Source: Oxalobacteraceae bacterium UBA4003
Lineage (GTDB): Bacteria > Pseudomonadota > Gammaproteobacteria > Burkholderiales > Burkholderiaceae_D
Length of the DNA: 64,000 nt
NCBI GenBank assembly: GCA_002384815.1
Contig: DGBN01000039.1
Span: forward strand, 102,756 to 166,755
Direction: 5' to 3'
The notes below the pieces were generated by a model. That model made no database searches and was not told where the DNA came from. It was given only the letters and a program-made list of their open reading frames with translations. Numbering within the stretch: the first letter of the stretch is position 1; the number at the start of each line of letters is the position of its first letter. Positions 17,914 through 27,406 of this stretch are shown piece by piece. The position numbers and the translations under genes were made by a program.

Positions 17914-18360
17914 TCATTCCTGTAAAAGCGGTTCGACGAAGTGCATGCCGCGGGCAAGCAAGCCCTGGCGGAAGTAAAAACGCTGTACCAGCGCCATATG
18001 CAAGCCGGTGTCCAAAACAAAATTTTCGCAATTCAAAGCGATCGCTTGTTGTCGTGCCGCTTGCAGCAAGCGTTCGCCGACGCCCGACCGGTGAAGGGAC
18101 GCAGTCACCACCAGATCGTCAATGTAAACAAAGCGACCGTACAGTAAATTATCCATCTGGCGATAACCGGCGAGACCGACGATTGCACCATTGCCCCATG
18201 CTGCGAGAAGACGATAGCCTTGCGCGCGTTGATGAGCGATCTGTACTGCGTACGTTGCGCGATCTTTTAGATGTGGGCGCAACTCTTTCATTACCGAAAA
18301 CGAGGCTTCTAAATCATAGTCGCTGTGTTCGATGTGCCTGATATCCACCAGAGACTGCAT
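17914..18360 (-). CDS. GNAT-family N-acetyltransferase
   Basis: This protein of 148 residues has the GNAT fold: VYIDDLVVTASLHRSGVGERLLQAA is the acetyl-CoA-binding motif A with the R-x-x-G-x-G signature slightly altered. The substrate is unknown. A GGAG site lies upstream of the ATG at 18360. The gene ends five bases before the azoreductase start. Confidence 0.8.
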   Translation of the reverse strand: MQSLVDIRHIEHSDYDLEASFSVMKELRPHLKDRATYAVQIAHQRAQGYRLLAAWGNGAIVGLAGYRQMDNLLYGRFVYIDDLVVTASLHRSGVGERLLQAARQQAIALNCENFVLDTGLHMALVQRFYFRQGLLARGMHFVEPLLQE

Positions 18361-18385
18361 GTGTTTCTCCAAAATAAGTGTCGCG

Positions 18386-19141
18386 CTATCGCGCCGATTG
18401 CGACTTGCTGAGCCAGGCGGCAAATGTGGCGGCGCCAAGGCGAGCTTCACCGGTAGGCGTCAACGATAGATCGTTGAGTTGTGCGCCGTAATACGCTGCG
18501 GTTTTGTCAGCAACGACAACACGCGTGTCCTTGAGTGCGGTCAGATAACGCTTCATCAATTCGGAGAGCCCGACTTTTTCCGGGCCTGCGGCATCGAAGG
18601 TGTCGTTGATAGGCTGTGCGAGTGCAGTGTCAGACACAATCGCTGCAATGTCGTCCGATGAAATCGGTTGCACGTGCGCAGGGGACAGGCGAATCTCATT
18701 GCCGACCGTGCCGTATTGCGCGATGCCACTGAGGAATTCAAAGAACTGCGTAGAGCGCACGATTGTGTAGGGCACCTTGGCTGACTTGATCAAATTTTCT
18801 TGTGCCATCTTTGCGCGGAAGTAGCCGCTTTCCAGCATGCGTTCAGTGCCGACCACGGACAGCGCGATGTGATGTTTGACGCCGGCGGCTTCTTCCGCAA
18901 CGAGCAGATTGCGGCCGGATATTTCAAAGAAGTCGAGTACGGCCTGGTCTTCAAACGAAGGCGAGTTGCTCAAATCGATCACGACTTGCGCGCCCTTGAC
19001 TGCATCCGCCAATCCCTCGCCGGTCATGGTGTTGATGCCGGTTCTGGGTGAACCTACCAATACTTCGTAGTCGAGCTGACGAAGATTGGCGACCACTTTG
19101 GAGCCGATCAAACCACTGCCGCCGATAACAAGAATTTTCAT
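18386..19141 (-). CDS. NAD(P)H-binding NmrA-like oxidoreductase
   Basis: This Rossmann-fold protein (251 residues) resembles the NmrA/atypical SDR group. The N-terminus KILVIGGSGLIGSKVV holds the glycine-rich nucleotide motif (GGSGLIG). SVVGTERMLESGYFRAKMAQE and VPYTIVRSTQFFEF are typical of quinone-reductase-like or sensing members. There is no classical Tyr-x-x-x-Lys pair in strict form, so it may be an enzyme or a redox sensor. It lies upstream of the GNAT and azoreductase genes in the same direction. Confidence 0.8.
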   Translation of the reverse strand: MKILVIGGSGLIGSKVVANLRQLDYEVLVGSPRTGINTMTGEGLADAVKGAQVVIDLSNSPSFEDQAVLDFFEISGRNLLVAEEAAGVKHHIALSVVGTERMLESGYFRAKMAQENLIKSAKVPYTIVRSTQFFEFLSGIAQYGTVGNEIRLSPAHVQPISSDDIAAIVSDTALAQPINDTFDAAGPEKVGLSELMKRYLTALKDTRVVVADKTAAYYGAQLNDLSLTPTGEARLGAATFAAWLSKSQSAR

Positions 19142-19205
19142 ATAAACCTTTCAAGGTGCCCAGCTAAGGGCGAAGGATTGTGTGCGTTGCTAATGTTGCT
19201 GATGA

Positions 19206-19643
19206 TTACGTCGGCATCTTGCGGAAGGCAATTGCAAAGCGATTCCAGCTATTGATCGACGTGATCAGCGCGGTCAGTTCCATCAGTTCTGCATCGGTAA
19301 AGTGCGGACGCACTGCGTTCCATACTGCATCCGGTACGTGGTTTTGCGAAACCAGTGTTAGCGATTCTGTCCACTCCAATGCGGCGCGTTCGCGGTCGCT
19401 GAAGAATGGGGTTTCGCGCCAGGCAGAGACGGTCGCCAGGCGGCGTTGCGTTTCGCCGGCTTTGACTGCGTCGGTTACATGCATGTCAAGGCAGAATGCG
19501 CAGCCATTGATTTGCGATGCGCGCAGGCGGACCAGGTCCTTGAGCAGAACGTCGAGCGTGCCTTTGGCTAGCTGGTTTTCAACGCCTATCAATACCTTCA
19601 TGATGGCTGGGTCGGCGGTGTAGAAGTCGAGGCGAGGTTGCAT
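19206..19643 (-). CDS. AhpD-like carboxymuconolactone decarboxylase-family protein
   Basis: This protein of 145 residues has the AhpD-like fold with the redox/catalytic motif CAFCLDMH (two Cys and the following His). Such proteins act as alkylhydroperoxidase-like enzymes. It starts at an ATG preceded by AAGGAG seven bases away. A decayed MocR-type regulator gene lies divergently 130 bases upstream, a frequent arrangement for this type of enzyme. Confidence 0.85.
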   Translation of the reverse strand: MQPRLDFYTADPAIMKVLIGVENQLAKGTLDVLLKDLVRLRASQINGCAFCLDMHVTDAVKAGETQRRLATVSAWRETPFFSDRERAALEWTESLTLVSQNHVPDAVWNAVRPHFTDAELMELTALITSINSWNRFAIAFRKMPT

Positions 19644-19771
19644 GTGAAGCTCCTTGTTTAAGTACATCGGGTTAATGAGTCGGGGTAAATAAGTTGGCGT
19701 TTCCTTGATGAGCAGTATGCGAATATCATGGCCGTGTTAAAAGGGCCAAGAAATACAAAAAGGACTAGTCC

Positions 19772-20882
19772 ATGAAAAATTCGGCAGTTAGCGCAAAAAG
19801 CGCCAAGCCCGACCTTGATTTGCGCGTTGACCGTGCGCTGGAATTACCCATGTACCTGCAGATCTGCCAGCGTTTCAAGACGGCGATCGAGCAGGGGCAC
19901 CTGCATGCGGGTGATCGCGTACCGGCGGTGCGGGCGCTGGCAACCGAATTGAATCTGGCGCGTGGCACGCGGCGTGACCTGTTTGCCGGAACAGGTATTC
20001 ATCACTACAGGTTTGCGCACCACGCTGGAACTGACCTTGAGCAGCTTGTCCACGGTTGGCGATGAATTCTGGTTTGAAGATCCCGGCTATATTCTGGCGC
20101 GCCCGTTTTTGCAGAATGCAGCAATCAAGGTGGTGCCGGTGCCGGTCGATGAAAATGGCTTGATGGTAGAAGAAGGCAAGCGCCTCAGCCCGTATGCGAA
20201 GTTCGCGATGGTCACGCCTTCACATCAAAGTCCGCTCGGCATGACGCTGTCTCTCGAACGTAGGATGGCCTTGCTGGAATGGGCTAGCAAAGCCGGCAGC
20301 TGGATTATCGAAGACGATTACGACAGTGAATTCCGCTATCAGGGGCGACCGCTGCCTGCGCTGAAAAGTCTGGATCGCAATGATCGTGTCATCTACAGCG
20401 GCACCTTCAGCAAGGTGATGTTTCCGGGTTTGCGGCTGGCGTATGTGGTTGCGCCTGTCAGTGTGCTTGCACGTTTCCAGGCGGTTGCTTACAACTTGAA
20501 CGCAGGCTGCCCGTATCTGTTCCAGGCAGGCGTAGCCGATTTTATCGCCGAAGGTCATTTCTCGGGACATCTGAAAAAAATGCGTCTGCTGTATGCAGAA
20601 CGTCGGGCGGTAACGCAGTGTGTTTTTCAGCAAGTATTGGGTGATCGCGTGCGTATAGATCTGCGACCGGGCGGTTTGCATATGTTGGCCAAGCTGGGTG
20701 ATCACGAAGATGATGTTCTGTTGGCGGATAGGGCACGTGAAGCAGGTTTGGCCATGCATCCTTTATCGCGCTGGTACATCAATGCGAAACCACAGCAGGG
20801 ATTGTTGCTGGGGTTTGCCAATGTGATCGACGAGAAAGATGCGATGCGCATCGCGATGAAACTCAAGCGATCTATGTCATAG
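19772..20882 (+). pseudogene. MocR-type (GntR-aminotransferase) regulator gene, broken by internal deletion
   Basis: The first frame (from 19772) encodes a GntR-type winged helix: LPMYLQICQRFKTAIEQG and RVPAVRALATELNLARGT. It then leaves frame at about 19970. A second frame, open from 19962 to 20882, encodes an aminotransferase class I-like domain from PEQVFITTGLRTTLELTL through the PLP-lysine region YSGTFSKVMFPGLRLAYV. Intact MocR proteins have roughly 80-100 more residues between these parts, including the linker and the start of the aminotransferase fold. The gene therefore has a deletion with frameshift at the junction and is not expected to make a working regulator. Confidence 0.75.
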
Positions 20883-21234
20883 ACGGGTTTGTTTGTTCTC
20901 CAATTGCACTTTCCGAACAGCCACTTTCCTTGTCAAAATCTGGTTCGCTCTACGAGCGATGCCTTGCTTAATTTTTCAGTAAATGTGAAATAAGCTGTCG
21001 AGATGTTTTAACTATCTTTCGTACCTGAATTACGTTGCTATTCAAATCGTTTTCTTTTCAGAATCATCGTTACAAAAATTGCGATCGCGAATGATGATGA
21101 CGCTGAACTAAAGCGGATAGCTACCGCTCTGATATGGCGGGCCGTGCGGCTGTGTTTTTCCGATGATGGGTTTGGCCCGGTACTTTTCATTTGTTAATCA
21201 CAGTGCGCCATGCACAATTCATCGCGAGGCTATC
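20883..21234. other. gene-less stretch of 352 bases
   Basis: No convincing reading frame, terminator or RNA gene was seen here. It is AT-richer than its neighbours. It may carry the promoter of the small protein gene that follows. Confidence 0.5.
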
Positions 21235-21357
21235 ATGACCATGACTATCGTTTCCTTCTATATCGACTTTATTACAATGTTCAAAGAGTGGTTTGCCAAT
21301 GTGGATGTCTATCACGGCTTGAGCCAGGCAGATAAACAGGACCTGATGAACTGGTAG
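21235..21357 (+). CDS. small protein of unknown function (40 residues)
   Basis: The frame begins ATG ACC ATG with GCGAGG five bases upstream. It encodes an N-terminal hydrophobic/aromatic helix (SFYIDFITMFKEWF) and an acidic amphipathic tail ending KQDLMNW. The ribosome binding site and sensible composition suggest a real small gene. No family is recognised. Confidence 0.45.
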   Translation: MTMTIVSFYIDFITMFKEWFANVDVYHGLSQADKQDLMNW

Positions 21358-21491
21358 CGTGAAGTCTGAGCATGATTGGCACCACTCGTGATTTTCTCAA
21401 ATTAGTTCAAACAAAAATGGTTACGTAAAAACGCAGCCATTTTGCTTTGTGATCGGGCTGTCGTTAAACAATGCATGCCTCGAACAGGTGC

Positions 21492-22661
21492 TTATGTCGG
21501 CGAGCGATCTTCATTTGGAAATGCAATTGCACCAATAATCACCAGCACGCACAACGCTCCCAATGCTTGCAGCATCAGCGTAAAGCCACCGCGTTCGTGT
21601 AGCGATGCAACCAGGCCGACTGATGCACCAGCGGCAGTAAATCCAAGGAAGTAACGCACCGAGTAAGCACGCGCTCGCCATTCGTCGCTGGTGTATTTTC
21701 CTATCATCGCGTCATTGACTGTTATTTGTCCGAAGATGCCGATGATGATGCCAATGCAAACCAGAACCAGCGGTACGCCGGACAAGGCAGCGCCGAAGAA
21801 AAGCAGGGGTGCGAGTATCAACGCAAGTGGCAGGAACAATGTTTTGAGCGAATGCTTGTCTAGCAGGTGACCGATGATGTATTGCGCGAGTGCGCCGAAC
21901 ACATACGTGCCTGCAGCGATGACGCCGAGCAGTGCGGTATTGGTCGTCAGCTCAGACAGCCGTTCTTCAAATAATTTCGGCAAGGCCACGGTCAGCGCAT
22001 TGAATGTCGTCGAACTGGCGATGATGGTGATGACGAGTGCCGCGATCACGCGCCACATCGCTTCTTTCGATACGCGTGCGGCTGTGTGATTCGCTGCTTT
22101 GCGAGCACCGCGCGCCTCATGTTTAACCTTGCTCGCGAAGAAAATCCCGATTGCGATTGCGGCAAATCCCGGTAATGCGAATGCCCAGCGCCAGCCTACG
22201 TATGCACACACCACGCCAGTGACGAGTGCTGACGATGCCACGCCGAGATTGCCCCACACGCCATTGACGCCGACTTCGCGGCCGAGCTTGTCGGCATGCG
22301 CGACAAGCATCGCAGTACCGACCGGATGATAGATCGCAGCGAACAGGCCAACTGCGAGTAAGGCGATGCTGAGTTGTTGCGGCGTCTGCGTCAGCCCGAC
22401 GGACATCATTGCAAGGCCGATGCCGATAAAGAAAATCACCATCATGTGACGCCGGCTCCAGCGGTCGCCGAGCCATCCGGTCAATAGCGAACCTGCGCCG
22501 AACGCGACAAAGCCGGGTGTTGCATACGGCAGCAAGTCGGCATAGCTCATGCTGAAAACCGGTGCCATGACGATAACCGCCGCGGCGAAAACCAGCATGG
22601 CGTAGTGGTCGATGAAGTGAGCGACATTGATGTAAGCGATAACGGTGCGAGGATTGTTCAC
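21492..22661 (-). CDS. MFS transporter, fosmidomycin-resistance-like
   Basis: This is a twelve-helix major facilitator of 389 residues. FIDHYAMLVFAAAVIVMAP at the first helix and GWLGDRWSRRHMM in the loop after helix 2 resemble the Fsr (fosmidomycin resistance) type. It probably exports a small molecule or drug. The start is a GTG at 22661. An AraC-type regulator is divergently encoded 112 bases away and is the likely controller. Confidence 0.8.
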   Translation of the reverse strand: MNNPRTVIAYINVAHFIDHYAMLVFAAAVIVMAPVFSMSYADLLPYATPGFVAFGAGSLLTGWLGDRWSRRHMMVIFFIGIGLAMMSVGLTQTPQQLSIALLAVGLFAAIYHPVGTAMLVAHADKLGREVGVNGVWGNLGVASSALVTGVVCAYVGWRWAFALPGFAAIAIGIFFASKVKHEARGARKAANHTAARVSKEAMWRVIAALVITIIASSTTFNALTVALPKLFEERLSELTTNTALLGVIAAGTYVFGALAQYIIGHLLDKHSLKTLFLPLALILAPLLFFGAALSGVPLVLVCIGIIIGIFGQITVNDAMIGKYTSDEWRARAYSVRYFLGFTAAGASVGLVASLHERGGFTLMLQALGALCVLVIIGAIAFPNEDRSPT

Positions 22662-22773
22662 GAACTGGCCTTTTCAAAAAGAGTGCGTTTAGGTTAATCT
22701 GACTGCTCATCGACTGGCAGACAACTAACATCGCCTACACGCCAAATTGCAGTTTTGAAATTCGGAGAAATTA

Positions 22774-23520
22774 ATGATCATTGGCGCGACTTCTTATCCG
22801 CGCGGTACACGGCTGGGATTGCATGTGCATCGCGAGGCGCAATTGCTGTTTGCGTCCAGTGGCATCATGCAGGTGACGACACCGAAAGGTCGCTGGCTGG
22901 TGCCGCCTGCGCGCGCCGTCTGGTTGCCGCCCGGAATCGAACATGCAGTGGATGTGCTGGCTGATATTGAAATGCGCGCCTTGCTGGTTCATGCGGACTG
23001 GCTGGCCGCTCATCCAGAAGCGTCACGCTTGAATCGCGAGTTCGTCGTCACCGTCGGTCCGCTATTGCGCGAAACCATCCTTGCCGCGTTCAAGCATGCT
23101 TCGAATGCGAAGCGCATCAATCTGTTGGTGGAGGTCGCGCTATTCGAGCTCGTCGAGGATGAAGATGCGGCGACCTTTGTGCCATTGCCTGGCGATCCGC
23201 GGGCGCGACGTGTGGCCGACATGATCCTCGCGGACCCGGCGAATGATCGCGAACTGGAATTGCTGGCACACGCGGCCGGCGCATCAGCGCGCACTATCAC
23301 GCGCCTGTTTTCAGCAGAAACGAATCTGACCTTCAAGGAGTGGCGACAACGCGCCCGCATCATGGCGGCTGTCGAAGCTTTGGGTAGTGGCAAGACATCG
23401 ATCAAGCAACTCGCGGCGCAACTGGGCTTCAGCAGCGTCGCTGCATTCGGTCATGCGTTTCGGCAGATCATGGGAATGACGCCTAGCGAGATGATGCGGA
23501 GGTCGGGTGGAAATAAATGA
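22774..23520 (+). CDS. AraC-family regulator with N-terminal cupin
   Basis: The protein of 248 residues has a cupin-like sensing domain (LHVHREAQLLFASSGIMQV, WLPPGIEHAVD) followed by an AraC helix-turn-helix (ASARTITRLFSAETNLTFKEW, SIKQLAAQLGFSSVAAFGHAFRQIMGMTP). It is divergent from the MFS exporter gene and probably controls it in response to a small ligand. The purine-rich GGAGAAA precedes the ATG. Confidence 0.88.
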   Translation: MIIGATSYPRGTRLGLHVHREAQLLFASSGIMQVTTPKGRWLVPPARAVWLPPGIEHAVDVLADIEMRALLVHADWLAAHPEASRLNREFVVTVGPLLRETILAAFKHASNAKRINLLVEVALFELVEDEDAATFVPLPGDPRARRVADMILADPANDRELELLAHAAGASARTITRLFSAETNLTFKEWRQRARIMAAVEALGSGKTSIKQLAAQLGFSSVAAFGHAFRQIMGMTPSEMMRRSGGNK

Positions 23521-23564
23521 CGGAAGAGTTGCGCATAGCCCGTAACGAAATATGCGCAACTTTC

Positions 23565-23948
23565 TTATGCAGACATCAAGGACACATGCGCCGCCACGAT
23601 GCGCCAACCTTGCGGCAGCCGCAGCCAGGTATGACTTTGGCGCCCTATACGAGCTTCGCCTTTGCGCGTGAACTCGGTATTGGCAGTCGCATAGTCGCGC
23701 CCGTAGGTGGTGATGACGGTGTTCATCAATTCACGTTCCAATCCTTTCGATGGACGTGCCAGTCGAAACGCACGTATCGCCTCATAACCGACAAGGTTCT
23801 CGCCCACGCCGTAACGCAGCGTACAAGGATGGTTCCAGAACAGTTCATCCAGCACCGCGACATCATTGCCCGTCAGCGCAGCTTCATAGCGCATGAATGC
23901 AGCAGTCACTTCGGCAACTACTTCAGGCAGATTGATTTCTTGTTCCAT
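23565..23948 (-). CDS. AtzH-like (DUF3225/HpxZ-type) SnoaL-fold protein
   Basis: This protein of 127 residues matches the AtzH-like/DUF3225 family: AAFMRYEAALTGNDVAVLDELFW, VGYEAIRAFRLAR and SHTWLRLPQGWRIVAAHVS. Members are linked to cyanuric acid (atz) and purine/oxalurate (hpx) catabolism. It is the last gene of the leftward ABC transporter unit, with AAGGAG upstream, which suggests that the imported compound is an N-rich heterocycle or amide. The exact reaction is unknown. Confidence 0.8.
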   Translation of the reverse strand: MEQEINLPEVVAEVTAAFMRYEAALTGNDVAVLDELFWNHPCTLRYGVGENLVGYEAIRAFRLARPSKGLERELMNTVITTYGRDYATANTEFTRKGEARIGRQSHTWLRLPQGWRIVAAHVSLMSA

Positions 23949-23963
23949 ACCGATAGTCTCCTT

Positions 23964-26462
23964 TTAGTGTCCGCCAAGATAGGCTTTGGCCAAGCCATCG
24001 TTGCTGGCAATCTCAGCCGCCGTTCCTTGCGCAGTGACGCGGCCGCTTTCGATAACATAAGCACGATCAGCCAGCGCCAAGGCCAGCGCTGCCATTTGAT
24101 CAACCAGCAGAATAGTCATGTTTTCTGCACGTAGTCTATCCAGTGCGGCAAACAGTTCGGTAATTATTTTTGGGGCCAAGCCGAGTGAGGGTTCATCCAG
24201 CAATAAAATCCGCGGACGTGACATCAAGCCGCGTGCCACTGCCAGCATTTGTTGTTCGCCTCCTGAGAGCAGGCCGGCGCGTTGGTGCAGTCGTTCGCGC
24301 AGTCGAGGGAAGCGCGTCAGCATTTCTTCGACTCTAGTGTTCATGTCTTGCGGATACAGGAAGGCGCCCAGTCGAATGTTATCCAGTACCGACAAGTCTT
24401 TAAACACTTGTCGTCCTTCCGGCACCAGTACCAGGCCTTTTGCGACGATTGCGTCTGCCGACAACTGGCTTAACTCTGTGCCTTCAAAATGGATGCCGCC
24501 GCTCACTGGCCTGTGCAAGCCGGCAAGCGCGCGCATCAAGGTTGATTTGCCGGCACCGTTGGCGCCCAGCAGTGCGACCATTTCGCCGCGTTTCACCTGT
24601 ATGTCTATGCCTTGCAGCACAGGTTCTGCACCGTAACCGGTCACCAGATTACCAACGCCCAGCACTTCTTTTCCGTCGACCGCGCGATGTGTACGATTCG
24701 CAATATCCTGGCTACCCATATCGGCATCGCCCAGATAAGCCTGGCGCACGGCCGAGTCGTTCTGGATTTCTGTCGGCGTACCTATTGCCAAGCGTCGCCC
24801 AGCATCCAGCACCACAAGCTGGTCGCAGATGTCCATCACCAAAGTCATGTCGTGCTCAACCACGACCACACTGATGCCGGCTGCCGAAATGCGCCGCAAT
24901 AAAGTCGCGAGCTGTTTCTTGTCTTCAGTCGAGAGCCCGGCTGCCGGTTCATCCAGCAACAGAATATCTGGGTCGGTAGCAAGTGCCCGTGCGATTTCGA
25001 CCAGGCGTCTGTCCACATGCGCGAGATCGGCAGCAGGTGTATCGGTTGCCCCGAAGTAGCCGCAGTAAGCGAGCAATTGTCGGCTGAAGGTGCGCACGTC
25101 GCTTGCGTTGAAGCGTGCGGTATCGAGCAAGCCGCCCAGCTTGCCGCGGCTCGTCGCAAGCGCTACGTTGTCTTCCACACTGAGTGTGTCGAATAGCTCG
25201 GAGGTTTGATAGGTGCGCGAAATCCCTTTTCGTGCAATCGCGAACGCATTTTTCCCCTGCAGCGTTGCGCCATCCAGACTGAAGCTTCCTGATGTTGGCT
25301 GATAAAAACCGCTCAGCATATTCAACGCAGTGGTTTTGCCTGCGCCATTCGGGCCGATCAAACCGGTGATCGCGGCGGGCTTTACTTCAAAGCTCAAATC
25401 ACTGACTGCACGTACGCCACCGAAGACCATGCTGATGCCATCGGTGCGCAAGGTGCGGCGTTGTCGTGTGGCCAGTGCGAGCGCCGGTGTGTTTGAAATA
25501 TCCGCAGGAATTTGTTTTTTTGTCTTGCGCGATTTTCCGATTCGGCCTAGCGCGCCGACTACACCTTCCGGAGCGATCCAGAGAACGAGTAGCAACAGTG
25601 TGCCGAAAAACAGTAGACGGTATTCCGCCAGGCCTGACAGCAACTCGGGCAGCAAGCCGACGATCAGTGCACCGACCAATGGTCCCGCAATCGAGCCGGC
25701 ACCGCCGACCACAACGATCAATACAAACAAAATCGATTGCATGAAGCCAAAGCTGTCAGGCGTGACGAAGGCAGATAGTGGCGCGAACAAGCCACCGGCC
25801 AATCCTGCCAGCATTGCCGATACGACAAACGCCAGTGTCTTGATGGTGAGTGGATTGAGGCCTATCGATTCTGCCGCGGTTTCACTGTCTTTTACCGCGC
25901 GCATCGCGGCACCCCAGGTGCCGTTGGAAAGTCGGGAGAACGCAATGAAGAGAACTGCTGCAGTGATCAATGCAAGTAATGCGATGCCGGTTTCGCCGCT
26001 GACGATGCCGCCAAAGCTGGGCGCTGCAATGCCCATGATGCCGTTTTGTCCGCCGGTCAGTCCGGGCATTTCCACAATGCCGTGCTGCACGATGAAGCTG
26101 AAAGCAATGGTGATCATCGCGAGGTAGGGGCCTTTCACGCGCAAAGCCGGCAGTGCGAGTAACAAGCCGAACAGACCCGCAACAATGGCGGCAACCGGCC
26201 ATGCAAGCCAGAAGCTCCAGCCCATGCTGGTAGTGAGTATGGCGACGACATAAGCGCCGATTGCATAAAAGCCGACATGCCCGAATGAGACCTGGCCGGT
26301 GAGGCCGAGCAATACATTCAAGCCTATGCCGACAATCGCAGTCAGCGCGATACCGGCCAACACAAAGACGTAGTAGCCATTCAAGCCAAGCGCAAGACCG
26401 CAAGCAACTGCAAGGAAGACAAGCGTGAGCGTGAGCTGCAGGGGGAAAGAAAATTGCTTCAT
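23964..26462 (-). CDS. fused branched-chain/amide-type ABC transporter: LivM permease, LivG ATPase and LivF ATPase in one chain
   Basis: This chain of 832 residues holds three subunits that are normally separate. Residues 1 to about 310 form a LivM-type permease (GLNVLLGLTGQVSFGHVGFY, FGFMQSILFVLIVVVGGAGS). Residues about 335-580 are a LivG-type ATPase with Walker A GPNGAGKTT, a variant signature LAHVDRRLVEIARAL, and Walker B ILLLDEPAAGL. Residues about 600-832 are a LivF-type ATPase with GANGAGKST, LSGGEQQMLAVARGL and ILLLDEPSLGL. It is read through without a stop. Two-way LivM-LivG fusions are common; the three-way form is less so. The start overlaps the LivH gene by four bases. It works with LivH and the binding protein encoded just upstream. 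Confidence 0.92.
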   Translation of the reverse strand: MKQFSFPLQLTLTLVFLAVACGLALGLNGYYVFVLAGIALTAIVGIGLNVLLGLTGQVSFGHVGFYAIGAYVVAILTTSMGWSFWLAWPVAAIVAGLFGLLLALPALRVKGPYLAMITIAFSFIVQHGIVEMPGLTGGQNGIMGIAAPSFGGIVSGETGIALLALITAAVLFIAFSRLSNGTWGAAMRAVKDSETAAESIGLNPLTIKTLAFVVSAMLAGLAGGLFAPLSAFVTPDSFGFMQSILFVLIVVVGGAGSIAGPLVGALIVGLLPELLSGLAEYRLLFFGTLLLLVLWIAPEGVVGALGRIGKSRKTKKQIPADISNTPALALATRQRRTLRTDGISMVFGGVRAVSDLSFEVKPAAITGLIGPNGAGKTTALNMLSGFYQPTSGSFSLDGATLQGKNAFAIARKGISRTYQTSELFDTLSVEDNVALATSRGKLGGLLDTARFNASDVRTFSRQLLAYCGYFGATDTPAADLAHVDRRLVEIARALATDPDILLLDEPAAGLSTEDKKQLATLLRRISAAGISVVVVEHDMTLVMDICDQLVVLDAGRRLAIGTPTEIQNDSAVRQAYLGDADMGSQDIANRTHRAVDGKEVLGVGNLVTGYGAEPVLQGIDIQVKRGEMVALLGANGAGKSTLMRALAGLHRPVSGGIHFEGTELSQLSADAIVAKGLVLVPEGRQVFKDLSVLDNIRLGAFLYPQDMNTRVEEMLTRFPRLRERLHQRAGLLSGGEQQMLAVARGLMSRPRILLLDEPSLGLAPKIITELFAALDRLRAENMTILLVDQMAALALALADRAYVIESGRVTAQGTAAEIASNDGLAKAYLGGH

Positions 26463-27334
26463 ACTTTTTTCACCTCTTTTTGCCCAAACAAGCCGTTAGG
26501 CCGCATAGCCAGTACGACGATGACCAATGTAAATGTAATGATCTGGGTATAACCGGAACCCAGCGTTGATGTCACCAGTGCCTCGACTATGCCGAACAGC
26601 AGGCCGGCGAACATGACGCTCCATGCGCTGGTGATGCCGCCAAGGATGGCGACTGCAAATGCCTTCAATCCGAATAGCGTACCCATATCGGCATTGACGT
26701 TGAATAGCGGCGCAATCAGGATGCCCGCGACACCGGCGAGCAAAGCGGAGAGTGCAAATGCAGCAGCAATTGTGCGTTTGATAGGGATACCCATCAATTG
26801 TGCGGCCTGACGATTTTGTACTACTGCGAGCATCGCAATGCCCCAACGAGTGCGGCGCGAAATTGTATGTAGTAGTGCAGCGAGTGCGAGTCCAAGAATC
26901 GGAATCAGCAATTGCAAAGGATAGACGCCCAAGCCTATACCGCCGATTTCAATCGGCGTCATTGCCAGCGAAGAAGGCAGGCTGCGGGGCTCTTTGCCAA
27001 ATGTATGCATCACGACATTGTCCAGCACGATGCCGAGTGCAACCGTCGACATCAGCCACGCATTCGAGCCGCGACTGGCAAATGGACGCACTGCAAAAAA
27101 CTCCACCAGCAAGCCGTAGGCCGCACATAAGGCCAGTGCAAACACGATGGCCAGCCACATCGGCCAACCCAAGGTTTGTGTAAAGCCAAAACACAAGACT
27201 GCGCCCAGCATCATCGAACTGCCTTGCGCAAAATTGACCGTGCCTGAAACGGCGTAGGTAATGTAAAAGCCGAGTGCCAGCAAGCCGTACATGCTTCCCA
27301 GGCCGAAGCCGCTAATCAGTGCTGATAACAACAT
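26459..27334 (-). CDS. branched-chain/amide-type ABC transporter permease, LivH-like
   Basis: This is the second membrane subunit (291 residues) of the importer, with about eight hydrophobic segments. GLGSMYGLLALGFYITYAVSGTVNFAQG at the start and GLKAFAVAILGGITSAWSVMFAGLLFGIVE near the end are hallmark LivH features. It overlaps the fused permease-ATPase gene by four bases, so translation is coupled. Confidence 0.9.
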   Translation of the reverse strand: MLLSALISGFGLGSMYGLLALGFYITYAVSGTVNFAQGSSMMLGAVLCFGFTQTLGWPMWLAIVFALALCAAYGLLVEFFAVRPFASRGSNAWLMSTVALGIVLDNVVMHTFGKEPRSLPSSLAMTPIEIGGIGLGVYPLQLLIPILGLALAALLHTISRRTRWGIAMLAVVQNRQAAQLMGIPIKRTIAAAFALSALLAGVAGILIAPLFNVNADMGTLFGLKAFAVAILGGITSAWSVMFAGLLFGIVEALVTSTLGSGYTQIITFTLVIVVLAMRPNGLFGQKEVKKV

Positions 27335-27406
27335 TTTTGATTCTCCAAATCATGCGATCCGTAAAGCGACACCTTGCCGCTTTACGGCGGTACTGCTACT
27401 TATTAC

